Under the pieces are notes generated by a model, which worked only from the letters and a program-made list of their open reading frames with translations, made no database searches and was not told the origin of the DNA. The position numbers and the translations under genes were made by a program. This document shows positions 52,388 to 64,000 of a DNA stretch of 64,000 nt, in pieces. This stretch comes from Franconibacter helveticus LMG 23732 (lineage in GTDB: Bacteria; Pseudomonadota; Gammaproteobacteria; Enterobacterales; Enterobacteriaceae), in NCBI RefSeq assembly GCF_000463115.2, contig NZ_AWFX01000054.1, positions 434 to 64,433 on the forward strand, read 5' to 3'. Positions within the stretch are counted from its first letter, which is position 1. Every line of letters starts with the position of its first letter.

Positions 52388-53658
52388 GCCTTGCCCCCTG
52401 CGAGGCGCTGGCCGATTCGCGCCAGCACCTGCTGCTTCAGCGCTTCGTCGTGAATGCTCTCGGTGAGTTCAGCGGCGAAAGCGTAAATGATCATCTGCTG
52501 GGCAGCCGTTTCGTCGATGCCGCGCGAGCGCAGGTAGAACATCTGTTCATCGTCGATACGGCCCACCGTTGCGCCGTGGCTGCATTTCACGTCATCGGCG
52601 TAAATTTCCAGCTGCGGCTTGGTGTCCACTTCCGCAAGCTTGCCGAGCAGCAGATTGTTGTTGGTCATCTGCCCGTCGGTTTTGATGGCGTGTTGCGCCA
52701 CTTTAATCAGCCCGTTGAACACCGCACGGCCTTTGTCGCGCACAATGGTTTTATGCAGCTGACGGCTGTTGCAATAGCCTTTGTTGTGCTCAAGCCAGGT
52801 ACGGGTGTCGCACACTTCATTGTTCACCGGCAGCGCCAGGCTGTTCATACGAAGCGTGGTATTTTCGCCGTCCAGCCGGGTGCTGGTATGGTGTCGCGTA
52901 ACCCCTGCGCCTAACAGAAAACTGCTGCTGTATGCGCCCGCATCCTGACCAAGCCAGATATCGTTATGGGCGAAGTGGTAGCTCGCCGGGTTCTCAAACG
53001 CCAGCTTGTAGTGATGAAGGTGGCTGTTGGCGGCAACCTGCATGGTAAAACGTGCGCCCGTAAAGTGACGTTTGTCGTCCAGGCTGACGTAATGCTCAAT
53101 AACCGTCGCCTGCGCGCCTTCGGCAAGCTCGATATGATGACGATAGTGCGCCGTATTCATTTCGTCGCGTTCACTGCCACGGCTGATATGCATCAGCAGC
53201 AGCGGCTTCGCCGGACGCTGGTTGCGGGCCACGCGAATGCGGGTCGCGGCGCTGGCGAGGCTTTCCGTCAGGTGCAGGAACACCTCTGGCTGTATAGGCG
53301 CAGGCAGCCCTTCCCGCGTTTCATCAAAGGTAATGTCGAACCCGCTGGCGCTGACGTCATCGCTCAGTTCCGGCGAGAAGCGGCCGTCAATAAACACCAG
53401 GCGCAACGCGTCAAGGCTGAGCGCCAGCGCTTCGCGCTGCGCCTCGCTAAGTGGCTGCGGCTGCGGCAGCGCAAACTGGTTGTTCAGCAACCCTTCCAGC
53501 GGCGTATATTTCCAGTGTTCATGCTTGCGCGTGGGCAGGCCTGCGCGCAAAAGCTGCTGGAGATGCTGCTGCGCATATTCAGAGCGCTCGCCGCCCTGCG
53601 TTTCAAACAGGCGGTGCCACTGTTGCAGCGCGTTACTGTTGTTCTGTAAGCCAGCCAT
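52384..53658 (-). CDS. sufD: Fe-S cluster scaffold subunit SufD
   Basis: A 424-residue subunit of the SufBC2D scaffold. It is largely a right-handed beta helix, with the family stretches [20 protein letters not shown] and [16 protein letters not shown] near the end. The conserved His in KCSHGA is probably needed for cluster formation at the SufB-SufD interface. It overlaps sufC by 26 bases, suggesting coupled translation. Confidence 0.97.
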   Translation of the reverse strand: MAGLQNNSNALQQWHRLFETQGGERSEYAQQHLQQLLRAGLPTRKHEHWKYTPLEGLLNNQFALPQPQPLSEAQREALALSLDALRLVFIDGRFSPELSDDVSASGFDITFDETREGLPAPIQPEVFLHLTESLASAATRIRVARNQRPAKPLLLMHISRGSERDEMNTAHYRHHIELAEGAQATVIEHYVSLDDKRHFTGARFTMQVAANSHLHHYKLAFENPASYHFAHNDIWLGQDAGAYSSSFLLGAGVTRHHTSTRLDGENTTLRMNSLALPVNNEVCDTRTWLEHNKGYCNSRQLHKTIVRDKGRAVFNGLIKVAQHAIKTDGQMTNNNLLLGKLAEVDTKPQLEIYADDVKCSHGATVGRIDDEQMFYLRSRGIDETAAQQMIIYAFAAELTESIHDEALKQQVLARIGQRLAGGKA

Positions 53659-54379
53659 AGCCCTGCTCCTCCAGCTGTTTAACCAGCGTGAAATCGCCCG
53701 ACTTCACGATCCGCCCCTGATAAAGCACATGGACGTAATCCGGCTTGATGTAATCAAGAATGCGCTGGTAGTGGGTCACGATAACGAAAGAGCGCTTATC
53801 GTCGCGCAGGCTGTTAACGCCATCCGCCACAATTTTCAGCGCGTCGATATCAAGCCCGGAGTCCGTCTCGTCAAGAATGCACAGTTCCGGCTCCAGCACC
53901 GCCATTTGCAGAATGTCGTTACGCTTTTTCTCGCCGCCCGAGAAACCCACATTCACGGAGCGAGTGAGCAAATCTTCCGGCATCTTCAGCAGCTTGATTT
54001 TTTCTTCCATCAGATCCTGAAAGTCAAAACGATCAAGCTCTTCCTGGCCGCGATACTTGCGCACAGCGTTAAGCGCCGTTTGCAGGAAGAACTGGTTGCT
54101 GACGCCCGGAATTTCTACCGGATACTGGAAAGCCATAAAGATCCCTTCGCCAGCGCGCTCTTCAGGAGAAAGCTCCAGCAGATCTTTGCCTTTGAAATGC
54201 ACTTCGCCGCCGGTGACTTCGTAATCTTCGCGGCCGGCAAGGGTGGCGGAGAGGGTACTTTTGCCAGAGCCGTTCGGCCCCATGATGGCATGCACCTCGC
54301 CCGGACGAACGTCCAGATCCAGCCCGCGCAGGATCTGCTTATCTTCAACGCTTACCTGTAAGTTTTTAATGCTTAACAT
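53633..54379 (-). CDS. sufC: Suf ABC ATPase SufC
   Basis: A 248-residue ABC-type ATPase that drives conformational change in SufBC2D. Walker A is GPNGSGKST, the ABC signature is FSGGEKKRN, and Walker B is ELCILDETDSGLD. It is not a transporter; there is no membrane partner. It lies 20 bases after sufB. Confidence 0.98.
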   Translation of the reverse strand: MLSIKNLQVSVEDKQILRGLDLDVRPGEVHAIMGPNGSGKSTLSATLAGREDYEVTGGEVHFKGKDLLELSPEERAGEGIFMAFQYPVEIPGVSNQFFLQTALNAVRKYRGQEELDRFDFQDLMEEKIKLLKMPEDLLTRSVNVGFSGGEKKRNDILQMAVLEPELCILDETDSGLDIDALKIVADGVNSLRDDKRSFVIVTHYQRILDYIKPDYVHVLYQGRIVKSGDFTLVKQLEEQGYGWLTEQQ

Positions 54380-54399
54380 GTCTTATCCTTTCTTACGCC

Positions 54400-55887
<1,488 letters not shown>

Positions 55888-55897
55888 AAGTTACCGC

Positions 55898-56266
55898 CTA
55901 AACCCCAAAACTTTCGCCGCACCCGCATTCGTGCTGCGCTTTCGGGTTATTAAATTTGAATATCTGATTTAATCCTTCGCGCACGTAGTCCACTTCGGTG
56001 CCATCAATAAACGGCATCGCCTGGAGCGACACGTAAAGACGCGCCCCGTCGTTTTCATAGACCAGATCGTCCTCTTTCGGCTCGCTGACGGTATCAAGGA
56101 CATAACCAAAGCCTGCGCAGCCGGTCTGCTTAATGCCAAGACGCACGCCGAGCAGACCCGGTTTTTGCGCCATCAGCGAGCGGATATGCTCCGCAGCGCT
56201 CGCCGTCATGGTCAGACCCTGCCAGCTAAATTCTGCGGGATTGAAGGTTCCTGAATGTAATTCCAT
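55898..56266 (-). CDS. sufA: A-type Fe-S carrier SufA
   Basis: A 122-residue carrier that moves clusters from SufBCD to target proteins. The three conserved cysteines are in GIKQTGCAGFGY and the C-terminal ECGCGESFGV. I start at 56266; a GTG codon just upstream would add one residue. GAGG lies eight bases before. It is the first gene of the operon and lies below a perfect Fur box. Confidence 0.97.
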   Translation of the reverse strand: MELHSGTFNPAEFSWQGLTMTASAAEHIRSLMAQKPGLLGVRLGIKQTGCAGFGYVLDTVSEPKEDDLVYENDGARLYVSLQAMPFIDGTEVDYVREGLNQIFKFNNPKAQHECGCGESFGV

Positions 56267-56313
56267 CACGCTACCTCACAATTGATTGCCTTTCAGGCGA
56301 TAACACCATGTTA

Positions 56314-56330
56314 GTGATAATAATTATCAC
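56314..56330 (-). promoter_or_regulatory. Fur box of the suf operon
   Basis: GTGATAATAATTATCAC is a perfect 17-base palindrome of the Fur type, about 48 bases upstream of sufA. It implies repression by Fe-Fur; IscR and OxyR sites known upstream in E. coli could lie in 56340-56480 but I do not assign them. Confidence 0.93.
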
Positions 56331-56760
56331 TTCAACCTCTGCGGATCAGGGGTATTACCCTAAAAGGCACTTTTTGAGCACACTTAATAAGCATAGACCC
56401 TCACAGAAATGCGATCAGACCGTAAATAACATTAATAAGTCTATGAAATTATTAATTAAAAACTTAATACCTTTTTAGATGCGCCACATGTTAAAAAGTT
56501 GTATAGAAAATACCTATTTATTAAATAGCCCACCCTTCAGGCAATACGTTGCCCCGTAACACTTCAGGTCGCCGCCTGGCATGCGCTGGCGTCATGCAAA
56601 ATCTAAGCATGATAATGATTAAAGAATTGAGGTAATTTGCCGATATCTTCAACGGCCAGTAGATTCTGGCATCAACAAAAGGAAGGGTTGAGCTGCGCGG
56701 CCCGCGCGGTTGCTGCGGCGAGGACGCCCTGTTTTACCAGCAAAACGAATGGATAACTTT
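56331..56760. other. suf/lipoprotein divergent intergenic region
   Basis: 430 bases, AT-rich near 56400-56520. It contains the upstream regulatory region of suf and the promoter of the lipoprotein gene. No small gene with a good ribosome site is seen; E. coli has a small gene and an sRNA in this gap, which I could not recognise here. Confidence 0.4.
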
Positions 56761-57489
56761 ATGAAAGTTAAAGCAATATTAGCCGCTACGCTATTTTCTC
56801 TCTCCCTCACCTCCTGTTCGGCATGGATCCACGGAAATAAAACGCTGGCGGATGACAGCCAGAGCGACCAGCAGCTCAGCGCAAAAATCGTGGACGGAAA
56901 AAGCACGCTTCAGGATGTCGAAAAAACGTTCGGGGAAAAAGCAGCGAACCGCAGCACGCGCGCGAAAAGCTTTCCGGACGGAAAATACGCGCTTGCGCAA
57001 TACACGGGGCATCTGAATGGCCTCAGCGGCACCTATGCGCACCGCTCGCTGTTTGTGGCTTACGACAGCAATCATGTCGTGGTGAACCACGCCATCACCA
57101 CCAACAACTTCCGTGAAAAAAATAACTTCGAAAAAGATCCGCTTAACGTGAAAAACAGCGCGTTCGCCAGCCTTAATAAAGGCGACAGCCAGAACAAAGT
57201 CGTTACGCTTCTGGGCCAGCCGCGCGAAGCCACGTTCGCCGATAATGGCAATCTCCTGTGGATTTACAGCAGCACGGAAATCTCTCGCGACGCGTCATCC
57301 TATATTCCGCTTTACAATCTCGCCAGCGGCACCGAATCGGGTCAGTCCAACCGTTTGTACGTCGAGTTTGACCGCCAGAACCGGCTTGTGAATCTCTACT
57401 CTCTCTCGGTAAGCATTGTTCAGGGCAGCAGCCTGGGTAATGCGCAAGATTACCAGGAAAAAATCGACCGCCTGGTTAAAAAGTACTGA
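56761..57489 (+). CDS. Putative lipoprotein with BamE/SmpA-like repeats
   Basis: A 242-residue exported lipoprotein; the signal peptide ends in the lipobox LTSC. Two similar segments, SKIVDGKSTLQDVEKTFGE-like near 45 and LNKGDSQNKVVTLLGQPREA near 140, resemble the start of SmpA/OmlA (BamE) domains. Its target is unknown; E. coli does not carry it here in the order I remember. The first Met of a longer frame at 56710 lacks a signal-like start. It ends in a bidirectional terminator shared with menI. Confidence 0.8.
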   Translation: MKVKAILAATLFSLSLTSCSAWIHGNKTLADDSQSDQQLSAKIVDGKSTLQDVEKTFGEKAANRSTRAKSFPDGKYALAQYTGHLNGLSGTYAHRSLFVAYDSNHVVVNHAITTNNFREKNNFEKDPLNVKNSAFASLNKGDSQNKVVTLLGQPREATFADNGNLLWIYSSTEISRDASSYIPLYNLASGTESGQSNRLYVEFDRQNRLVNLYSLSVSIVQGSSLGNAQDYQEKIDRLVKKY

Positions 57490-57491
57490 TA

Positions 57492-57518
57492 AAAAAAGCG
57501 CCTTAGCGGCGCTTTTTT
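57492..57518. terminator. Bidirectional terminator
   Basis: A-run, AAGCGCC, short loop TTAGC, GGCGCTT, T-run. It sits between the convergent lipoprotein gene and menI and works on both strands. Confidence 0.92.
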
Positions 57519-57534
57519 CTTGCGGTACAGGAAG

Positions 57535-57945
57535 TCACACCACTGCTGTGGTCAGCCTTGCGCTACAGCAGAGCCTGTTTTGCTCATCATAAATCTCTAT
57601 CTGCCAGACCTGATGACGGCGCCCGGCGTGAAGCGCCCGGCAGACGCCGCGCACCCGGCCGCTGCGCACCGAACGCAGATGGTTGGCGTTAACTTCCAGC
57701 CCCACCACCTGCTGTTCGCCTTCGGTGCACAGATACCCTGCGACCGAGCCAAGCGTTTCCGCCAGCACCACGGACGCGCCGCCGTGCAGCAGGCCGAAAG
57801 GCTGATGGGTGCGACTGTCTACCGGCATTGTCGCTTCCAGTTCGTCATCGCCAAGACGCGTAAAACGAATATCGAGCAGCCCCACCATATTGCCCTGCCC
57901 CATGGCGTTAAGCGCTTCAAGCGTGGCGGTACGTTTCCAGATCAT
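57535..57945 (-). CDS. menI: 1,4-dihydroxy-2-naphthoyl-CoA hydrolase MenI
   Basis: A 136-residue hotdog-fold thioesterase in menaquinone synthesis. The catalytic acidic residue is in [17 protein letters not shown], and [10 protein letters not shown] is typical of the YdiI/PaaI group. The start [10 protein letters not shown] at 57945 matches E. coli and overlaps the ydiJ stop (ATGA); a longer frame to 58020 would lie inside ydiJ. Confidence 0.93.
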   Translation of the reverse strand: MIWKRTATLEALNAMGQGNMVGLLDIRFTRLGDDELEATMPVDSRTHQPFGLLHGGASVVLAETLGSVAGYLCTEGEQQVVGLEVNANHLRSVRSGRVRGVCRALHAGRRHQVWQIEIYDEQNRLCCSARLTTAVV

Positions 57946-60900
57946 GGCAGAAACTCCAGCAGCGCCTGCAACGGATGACGCACGCCGTTGCCCTCGATGC
58001 GTTTCACCTGGCTGCGGCACGAATAGCCGGTGGCGAGGCAGCGGTTGCGCGGCAGGCGCTGCATCGCCTGGTGCCAGGAGAGCTCGTAAATGCCGAGCGA
58101 GCGCGCGTGGTTTTTCACCTCATGGCCATAGGTACCCGCCATACCGCAACAGCCAACATTCACGTTTTCAAGCTTCGCGCCGAAGCGGGCGAAAATTTGC
58201 GCCCACTGGCCGGGCGCGCCGGGCAGCGCCGTCACCTCTGTACAGTGACCGAAGAGATACCACGGCTCGCCGCTGACCGGCAGCGCCTCGCGTTTTTCCA
58301 GCGCCTGGGGCAACCATTCATGCACCAGCATGACGTGAAAATCGCCGCGCTCCGCGCCCAGCGTCTGTTTGTACTCATCGCGATAACAGAGCACCAGCGC
58401 CGGGTCGACGCCTACCATCGGCATACCCAGCGCCGCCACGCGGTTTAAAAACTCTGACGTTTTCTGCGCAGTGCGGGCAAAGCGTTGCAAAAAGCCTTTG
58501 ATATGCTGCGCCTTGCCGTTAGGCGAAAACGGCAGCACCACCGGCTGGAAGCCGAGCTTTTCCACCAGCCGCACAAAATCCGCGACTACCTGGGCGTCGT
58601 AATAGCTGGTGAACGGGTCCTGCACCACCAGCACGGTGTTTTCCCGCGCCGCCTGAGAGAGCTTTTCCAGCTGCTCGAGCGTCATATTGGCAGAGCGGTT
58701 CCCCACCAGTTGCTGCTGAAGCGTGGGCGTGGAAAGCGGCGGCAGATCCACCATGCCGATGTGCTTTTCAGAAAAATTGCGCACCCACGGCTGGCTCATA
58801 AAGAAGTTGAACGTTTTGGGCGCGCGGGCCATCAGCGGCGCGTAGCTTTCCACTGTCGCCACCAGATGGTCGCGCAGCGGGCGCAGGTAACGGGTGTGGT
58901 AGAGCTGTAAAAAGCGCGAGCGGAACTCCGGCACGTCGATTTTTATCGGACACTGGGTTGAACAGGCTTTACAGGCAAGACAGCCCGACATCGCCTCTTT
59001 AACCTCATGGGAGAAGTCATACTCGCCTTTGTTGGCGTGCCAGCTGTTACGCGTGCGGGCAATCAGGGTGCGCAGGCTGGCGCGTTTCTCCGGCAGCGCT
59101 TTTTCAAGCTTTAACGGATCTATGCCGCGATCGGACAACAGCCTCAGCCACTCGCGTACAAGCGTCGCGCGGCCTTTTGGCGAGTGAATACGATCGCTGG
59201 TGATTTTCATCGACGGGCACATCGGGCTTTTCGCGTCGAAATTAAAGCACAGGCCGTTGCCGTTGCACTCCATGGCGCCGCGCCATGAGGTGCGCACGGC
59301 GAGCGGAATTTGCCGGTCCCAGGTGCCGCGCTTCACCGCATCCACTTTCATCATCGGCGCGTCAACGCCCATCGGCGGACAGATTTTCCCCGGGTTCAGG
59401 CGGTTGTCCGGATCAAAGGCGGCTTTAATGCGGCGTAGTTCGTTATAAAGCGTTTCGCCAAAAAAGGCCGGACTGTATTCAGCGCGAAAGCCTTTGCCAT
59501 GCTCGCCCCACAGCAGCCCGCCATAGCGCGCGGTGAGCTCAACCACTTCATCGGAGATGCGCTTCATTAGCATCTCCTGCTGCGGATCGCACATATCCAG
59601 CGCCGGGCGAACGTGCAACACGCCCGCATCCACATGACCAAACATGCCGTAGCTCAGCCCGTGGCCGTCCAGCAAGGCGCGAAATTCAGCGATGTAATCA
59701 GCAAGGTGCTCTGGCGGCACGCAGGTGTCTTCCGCAAAGGGGATCGGCTTGGCGAGTCCTTTGGCGTTGCCGAGCAGTCCTACCGCTTTTTTACGCATGG
59801 CATAGATACGCTCCACGCCCGCCAGTTCGCGACAAACCTGCCAGCCAATAACGCCGCCTTCGCCTGCGGCCATCAGCGCATCCAGACGTTCGCACAGCGC
59901 CGCCACGCGGCTTTCAATCAGCGCTTCGTCATCGCCCGCGAATTCCACAATGTTTAGCCCGAGCATCTCTTTATCCGGCACATCGGTGATCAGCTCGCGC
60001 ACCGAATGCCAGACAATATCTTCCCGCGCCAGGTTCAACACCCGCGAGTCTACCGTTTCCACCGACAGCGCCTTCGCCTCGACCATAAAAGGCGCGTTTC
60101 GCAGCGCGGAGTCGAAGGAGTCATATTTCACATTAACCAGCTGGCGGACTTTCGGCAGCGGCGTGATATCAAGCCGCGCTTCGGTAATAAAGGCGAGCGT
60201 GCCTTCGGAGCCGCAAAGAATGCGCGTGAGATCGAATTCGCTGAGATCGTCGTTGAAAACGTGGCGCAGGTCGTAACCGGTCAGGAAGCGGTTAAGCTTA
60301 GGGAATTTATCGAGGATCAACTGGCGCTGTTCGCGACAACGCTCCAGCACCGTTTTATAGATACGCCCGATGGCGGTGGCGTCGCGCCCCAGCGCTTCGG
60401 CAAGCGGCGTGGCGATAGACTGCGTGTCGAGAATATCGCCGCCCAACAGCACCGCCCGCAGCCCAATCACGTGATCGGACGTTTTGCCATAAACCAGCGA
60501 CCCCTGCCCGGAGGCGTCGGTATTGATCATCCCGCCAAGCGTGGCGCGGTTGCTTGTAGACAGCTCCGGCGAGAAGAAATAGCCGTAAGGTTTAAGGAAC
60601 TCGTTAAGCTGGTCTTTGATAACGCCCGCCTCAACCCGCACCCACCCCTGTTCCGGGTTGATCTCAATAATGCGGTTCATATGGCGCGACATATCAACGA
60701 TGATGCCCTGGTTGAGCGACTGGCCGTTAGTGCCGGTACCGCCGCCGCGCGGGGTAAAGACCAGAGATTTAAAGCGGGGCTCGGCGGCGATCCGCGCTAT
60801 CAGCGCGACATCGGCGGTTGAGCGGGGAAAAAGAACGGCATCGGGTAGAAGCTGGTAAACGCTGTTGTCGGTCGCCATGGTGAGGCGTTCCGCATAGCTG

Positions 60901-60998
60901 GTGGCGGTATCGCCGGTAAAACCCTTCTGCTCCAGTGCCTGCAAAAAATTGAGCACCAGCTGTACAAGCCCTGGCGCCTGAGAAATCTGTGGGATCAT
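57942..60998 (-). CDS. ydiJ: FAD-linked oxidoreductase YdiJ
   Basis: A 1018-residue protein, same length as E. coli YdiJ. The N-terminal half is a PCMH-type FAD domain ([16 protein letters not shown] near 82) with a C-terminal FAD oxidase part. A 4Fe-4S segment follows ([20 protein letters not shown]) and then a CCG-type domain ([14 protein letters not shown]). Related proteins oxidise D-2-hydroxy acids, and YdiJ has been linked to D-2-hydroxyglutarate. It is translationally coupled to menI, which follows. Confidence 0.95.
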   Translation of the reverse strand: MIPQISQAPGLVQLVLNFLQALEQKGFTGDTATSYAERLTMATDNSVYQLLPDAVLFPRSTADVALIARIAAEPRFKSLVFTPRGGGTGTNGQSLNQGIIVDMSRHMNRIIEINPEQGWVRVEAGVIKDQLNEFLKPYGYFFSPELSTSNRATLGGMINTDASGQGSLVYGKTSDHVIGLRAVLLGGDILDTQSIATPLAEALGRDATAIGRIYKTVLERCREQRQLILDKFPKLNRFLTGYDLRHVFNDDLSEFDLTRILCGSEGTLAFITEARLDITPLPKVRQLVNVKYDSFDSALRNAPFMVEAKALSVETVDSRVLNLAREDIVWHSVRELITDVPDKEMLGLNIVEFAGDDEALIESRVAALCERLDALMAAGEGGVIGWQVCRELAGVERIYAMRKKAVGLLGNAKGLAKPIPFAEDTCVPPEHLADYIAEFRALLDGHGLSYGMFGHVDAGVLHVRPALDMCDPQQEMLMKRISDEVVELTARYGGLLWGEHGKGFRAEYSPAFFGETLYNELRRIKAAFDPDNRLNPGKICPPMGVDAPMMKVDAVKRGTWDRQIPLAVRTSWRGAMECNGNGLCFNFDAKSPMCPSMKITSDRIHSPKGRATLVREWLRLLSDRGIDPLKLEKALPEKRASLRTLIARTRNSWHANKGEYDFSHEVKEAMSGCLACKACSTQCPIKIDVPEFRSRFLQLYHTRYLRPLRDHLVATVESYAPLMARAPKTFNFFMSQPWVRNFSEKHIGMVDLPPLSTPTLQQQLVGNRSANMTLEQLEKLSQAARENTVLVVQDPFTSYYDAQVVADFVRLVEKLGFQPVVLPFSPNGKAQHIKGFLQRFARTAQKTSEFLNRVAALGMPMVGVDPALVLCYRDEYKQTLGAERGDFHVMLVHEWLPQALEKREALPVSGEPWYLFGHCTEVTALPGAPGQWAQIFARFGAKLENVNVGCCGMAGTYGHEVKNHARSLGIYELSWHQAMQRLPRNRCLATGYSCRSQVKRIEGNGVRHPLQALLEFLP

Positions 60999-61223
60999 GA
61001 ATCGTTGACCCTGCCTGACGTTGGTGATGTTAAGAAGTTATCGTTTGCGTTGTGCATTCAAGGTTGTATCACATTTTTTTAGCGGACGCCTGTAAGAATT
61101 GGCAGCGCTTTCCGTCTGTCAAAAATCACTGAAATACTTCATCATTTAAATACCGATGGGCCTGCAAGCGCCATCACAGCTCGCGCCTGGCGTAAGGCGC
61201 ATTAATTAAGGTGAATGTGGTTT

Positions 61224-62342
61224 ATGTTGAAACTTCGTCAGCCCATGGACGTGCCGCAGATTCTGTTGTCCGTGCTGTTTTTAACGGTGATGATTGTCGC
61301 CTGCCTGTGGATTGTCAGGCCGTTTATCCTTGGCTTCGCCTGGGCAGGTACGGTGGTGATCGCCACCTGGCCGGTGCTGCTGCGCCTTGAAAGTCTGCTG
61401 TGGGGCAGACGTTCGCTGGCAGTGCTGGTGATGACATTGCTGCTCATTTTACTTTTTGTTATTCCGATAGCGCTGCTGGTCAACAGCGTGGTGGATAACA
61501 GCGCGCCGGTGATCAAATGGGTGAGTTCCGGCCAGATGGCGCTTCCCGATCTCGCCTGGCTTAACAGCATTCCCATGGTCGGCAGCAAGCTTTATCTGGG
61601 CTGGCATAACCTGCTGGACAGCGGCGGCAGCGCTATTATGGCGAAAGCGCGCCCCTATATCGGCACCACTACCGGCTGGTTTATCGGCCAGGCGGCGCAT
61701 GTCGGCAGACTGCTGATGCACCTTGGCCTGATGCTGCTTTTCAGCATTGTGCTTTACTGGCGTGGCGAACAGGTCGCGAACGGTATCCGGCATTTCGCTT
61801 TCCGCCTCGCCTCAAGGCGCGGCGATGCGGCCGTATTGCTGGCGGCGCAGGCAATCCGCGCCGTGGCGCTCGGCGTGGTGGTGACTGCGCTGGTGCAGGG
61901 CATTCTTGGCGGCGTCGGCCTCGCTGTGTCCGGCATCCCTTACGCCACGCTGTTGACGGTGGTGATGATCCTCACCAGCCTGATTCAGATTGGCCCGCTG
62001 CCGGTGCTGGTGCCGGCGATTATCTGGCTTTACTGGAGCGGCGACGCCACCTGGGGCATGGTGCTGCTGGCCTGGAGCGCCGTGGTCGGCACGCTGGATA
62101 ACTTTATCCGGCCGGTGCTTATCCGCATGGGCGCCGATCTTCCAATGATTCTTATCCTTTCCGGCGTCATCGGCGGCCTTATCGCTTTCGGCATGATTGG
62201 CCTGTTTATCGGCCCGGTGGTGCTGGCGGTCTCTTGGCGGCTTTACTCGGTGTGGGTTCACGAGGCGCCGCCGCCGCAAAGTTCGCCGGAAGAGGCCATG
62301 GAAGTGCTGGAAGAGCCGGAAAACGAAGGCGCAGAAAAGTAA
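61224..62342 (+). CDS. ydiK: AI-2E family membrane protein YdiK
   Basis: A 372-residue inner-membrane protein of the UPF0118/AI-2E transporter family with about eight helices. The start at 61224 (MLKLRQPMD) matches the E. coli N-terminus; ATG at 61215 is an alternative with a closer ribosome site. Conserved parts are LGFAWAGTVVIATWPVLLRL and MGADLPMILILSGVIGGLIA. The tail is acidic. The substrate is unknown. It is divergent from ydiJ, with rprA downstream as in E. coli. Confidence 0.93.
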   Translation: MLKLRQPMDVPQILLSVLFLTVMIVACLWIVRPFILGFAWAGTVVIATWPVLLRLESLLWGRRSLAVLVMTLLLILLFVIPIALLVNSVVDNSAPVIKWVSSGQMALPDLAWLNSIPMVGSKLYLGWHNLLDSGGSAIMAKARPYIGTTTGWFIGQAAHVGRLLMHLGLMLLFSIVLYWRGEQVANGIRHFAFRLASRRGDAAVLLAAQAIRAVALGVVVTALVQGILGGVGLAVSGIPYATLLTVVMILTSLIQIGPLPVLVPAIIWLYWSGDATWGMVLLAWSAVVGTLDNFIRPVLIRMGADLPMILILSGVIGGLIAFGMIGLFIGPVVLAVSWRLYSVWVHEAPPPQSSPEEAMEVLEEPENEGAEK

Positions 62343-62525
62343 TCAGCAGGCGGGGAAACCCGCCTTATTGTTAAGTTGTGCTTATCAATCGTAAACCACG
62401 ACTTACTGGTCAGACCCTTAGGTTTCTTCTTTACAGCGGGTTTAACAACACAGATCATTCACCATTATTTAACTATTGAGACGAATCTGATCGACGTCAA
62501 AACGGCAGATGCCTACTATAAAGTC

Positions 62526-62628
62526 ACGGTTATAAATCAACCCCTTGATTTATAAACATGGAAATCCCCTGAGTGAAACGAATTGCTGTGTGTAGTCTTT
62601 GCCCATCTCCCACGATGGGCTTTTTTTT
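62526..62628 (+). ncRNA. rprA: RprA small RNA
   Basis: About 103 bases. It starts ACGGTTATAAATCAA, contains CATGGAAATCCCCTGAGTG as the rpoS-pairing region, and ends with the terminator GCCCATC/GATGGGC (62601-62620) plus eight Ts. RprA opens the rpoS leader for translation together with Hfq and is induced by Rcs signalling. A few bases are lost between the GAGTGAAAC and GAATTGC parts compared with E. coli as I recall it. A CTACTAT -10-like element lies at 62513-62519. The 180 bases between ydiK and rprA hold its promoter. Confidence 0.95.
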
Positions 62629-62640
62629 GTCCTTTTTTTG

Positions 62641-64000
62641 CTACTGGCTCACTTCGCAATGACTGAGCATTTTCCACTGCTGGCCCAGAATACGCGTCTC
62701 GCCTGTCACCGTTACGGTCGCTGTTGCACGGATATCCGCGCTGGATGCGCCGACATGAATCTCAAATTCGCCCGGCTCGACAATACGCTCGCCGTCGCGG
62801 CGGGTGAAGTTAAGCATATCAACCGGCAACGAGAAGGTAAGGCGCGCGCAGGCGCCTGCTTCCAGCGTCACGCGCTGAAAGGCTTTTAGCTCCTGCACCG
62901 GCCGCACCATTGAGGCGACTTTATCGCGCACGTAAAGCTGCGCCACTTCGCTTCCCTTACGCTCGCCGCTGTTGGTAACGGTGACGGAAACGTTGATGAT
63001 GCCGTCGTCAACGGCAACCTCAGACTCCGCCAGCGTCAACGGGCTGTAATCGAATTGCGTCCAGCTCAGGCCGTAGCCGAACGGGTAGCGCGCGCCAAAA
63101 TGAAAGGCGTACGGCGTCCCTCCGCTTTTCAGCTTGTGGTTGTAGTAATAAGGCATCGCTCCGGCGCTTTTCGGCGCGGAAACCACCAGCCGCCCCTGCG
63201 GCTCCGCTTTTCCGCTAAGCACATCCGCGATGGCGTGACCGCCCTCCTGCCCCGGCGCCCAAGCCATCAGCAGCGCAGCAACGCGCGACTCCAGCCCGCC
63301 CAGGTGGTAAGGCCGCCCGCCGGTCATCACCACCACGACCGGTTTCCCTGTTTCCACCAGCGCCTCCAGCAGCTGTTGCTGCACGCCGGGCAGCGCCAGG
63401 CTGTCGGTATCGGACCCTTCGCCCACCGTACCGCTCTGAAAAAGCCCGGCGAGATCGCCGACAAACGCCAGCACCACATCGCTTTGCCGCGCCTGCTCCG
63501 CCGCCTGGGCGATTAAGCTCAGGTCGCGTGAAACCGGCGAGCTTTGCATCGGCTTGTTGCCGCTGTCACCCGGGAAAACAGGCGCCCCCGCCATGCGCTT
63601 CTCAATAATGTGACAGCCTTTGGCGTAACGCACGTTCGCTTCGCCCAGTTGCTCACGCAGCGCCTGTAGCGGCGTGGTCACTTGCGTGGTCTGCTCAAGC
63701 ATGTCGCTGATGATTAGATGCACCGGGAAGCTATAGCCGCTCAGCAGCGCCAGCGGATCGTCAGCCGTTGGCCCAATAACCGCTACCCTCTGGCCGGGGG
63801 CCAGCGGCAACGCGCCGCGGTTTTCCAGCAGCGTCAGCGAACGAGTCGCCACTTCGCGGGCTACGCTTCGCGCCTCGTCGCTTTGCAGCACCACGGCGTT
63901 TTCATCGGCATAAGGACGCTCGAAAAGGCCGAGACGGAATTTGTGCGCCAGCACGCGCCCGACTATTTCATCTATTTTTTCCATGCTGATAAGCCCGCGC
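62641..64000 (-). CDS. GH3 family beta-glucosidase, C-terminal part (cut by window end)
   Basis: About 453 residues are visible; the frame stays open to the window edge, so the N-terminal catalytic barrel with the nucleophile Asp is outside. Visible are LMAWAPGQEGGHAIADVLSG, YPFGYGLSWTQFDYS and a fibronectin-III-like C-terminal domain (VTVTNSGERKGSEVAQLYVR). The start codon near 63984 is only an internal Met. It probably acts on beta-glucosides; whether it is periplasmic cannot be seen. It is convergent with rprA, and the T-run of rprA ends 12 bases from its stop. Confidence 0.9.
   Translation of the reverse strand, partial: RGLISMEKIDEIVGRVLAHKFRLGLFERPYADENAVVLQSDEARSVAREVATRSLTLLENRGALPLAPGQRVAVIGPTADDPLALLSGYSFPVHLIISDMLEQTTQVTTPLQALREQLGEANVRYAKGCHIIEKRMAGAPVFPGDSGNKPMQSSPVSRDLSLIAQAAEQARQSDVVLAFVGDLAGLFQSGTVGEGSDTDSLALPGVQQQLLEALVETGKPVVVVMTGGRPYHLGGLESRVAALLMAWAPGQEGGHAIADVLSGKAEPQGRLVVSAPKSAGAMPYYYNHKLKSGGTPYAFHFGARYPFGYGLSWTQFDYSPLTLAESEVAVDDGIINVSVTVTNSGERKGSEVAQLYVRDKVASMVRPVQELKAFQRVTLEAGACARLTFSLPVDMLNFTRRDGERIVEPGEFEIHVGASSADIRATATVTVTGETRILGQQWKMLSHCEVSQ

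Overview
The window looks like the chromosome of an enterobacterium of the Cronobacter type. It is GC-rich. The core genes keep the Escherichia coli order (pykF-lpp-ldtE-sufESDCBA, then menI-ydiJ-ydiK-rprA). It also carries a metallo-beta-lactamase with the unusual Arg/Gln/Lys metal-site pattern that I recall being reported for Cronobacter. The genus assignment is an inference; the family assignment is firm.

Layout. 1-646: non-coding repeat element. 647-14515: a complete formate hydrogenlyase locus, hycABCDEFGHI on the minus strand and hypABCDE-fhlA on the plus strand, diverging from a shared region with two sigma-54 promoters; a third FhlA-like site lies before hycB. 14516-27127: an AT-richer accessory stretch with a GNAT acetyltransferase, a conserved hypothetical, a Sel1 protein, a B3 metallo-beta-lactamase facing a frameshifted LysR gene, a degenerate EAL protein, a DUF1330 gene facing a second LysR gene, a GGDEF-EAL protein with a periplasmic Moco-fold partner, and a DUF4142 protein. 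27591-36132: putrescine use by the gamma-glutamylation route (an extra PuuD paralogue, puuP, puuA, puuD, puuR, puuC, puuB), without puuE. 36133-37567: two more copies of the repeat element, one inverted. 37568-46477: a 2539-residue AIDA-type autotransporter and its O-heptosyltransferase. 47524-62628: pykF, lpp, ldtE, the Fur-boxed suf operon, a lipoprotein gene, menI, ydiJ, ydiK and the sRNA gene rprA. 62641-64000: part of a GH3 glycosidase gene cut by the window end.

The most interesting object is the composite non-coding element at 1-640, 36190-36560 and 36640-37440. It is built of 124-125-bp tandem units, a block of four hairpins, and 52-54-bp tandem units. Two copies share 265 identical bases and bound a 36.9-kb segment. 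The third, inverted copy differs in sequence, but its stem changes are compensatory, so base pairing itself appears to be conserved. I know of no name for it.

How the genes work together: Hyc proteins form the membrane hydrogenase 3 arm, HypA-E and HycI mature its NiFe site, FhlA switches both operons on with formate, and HycA tempers this. PuuP imports putrescine, PuuA/B/C/D turn it into GABA, and PuuR represses. SufBCD with SufSE and SufA build Fe-S clusters under iron limitation, which suits the many Fe-S proteins in the hyc operon.
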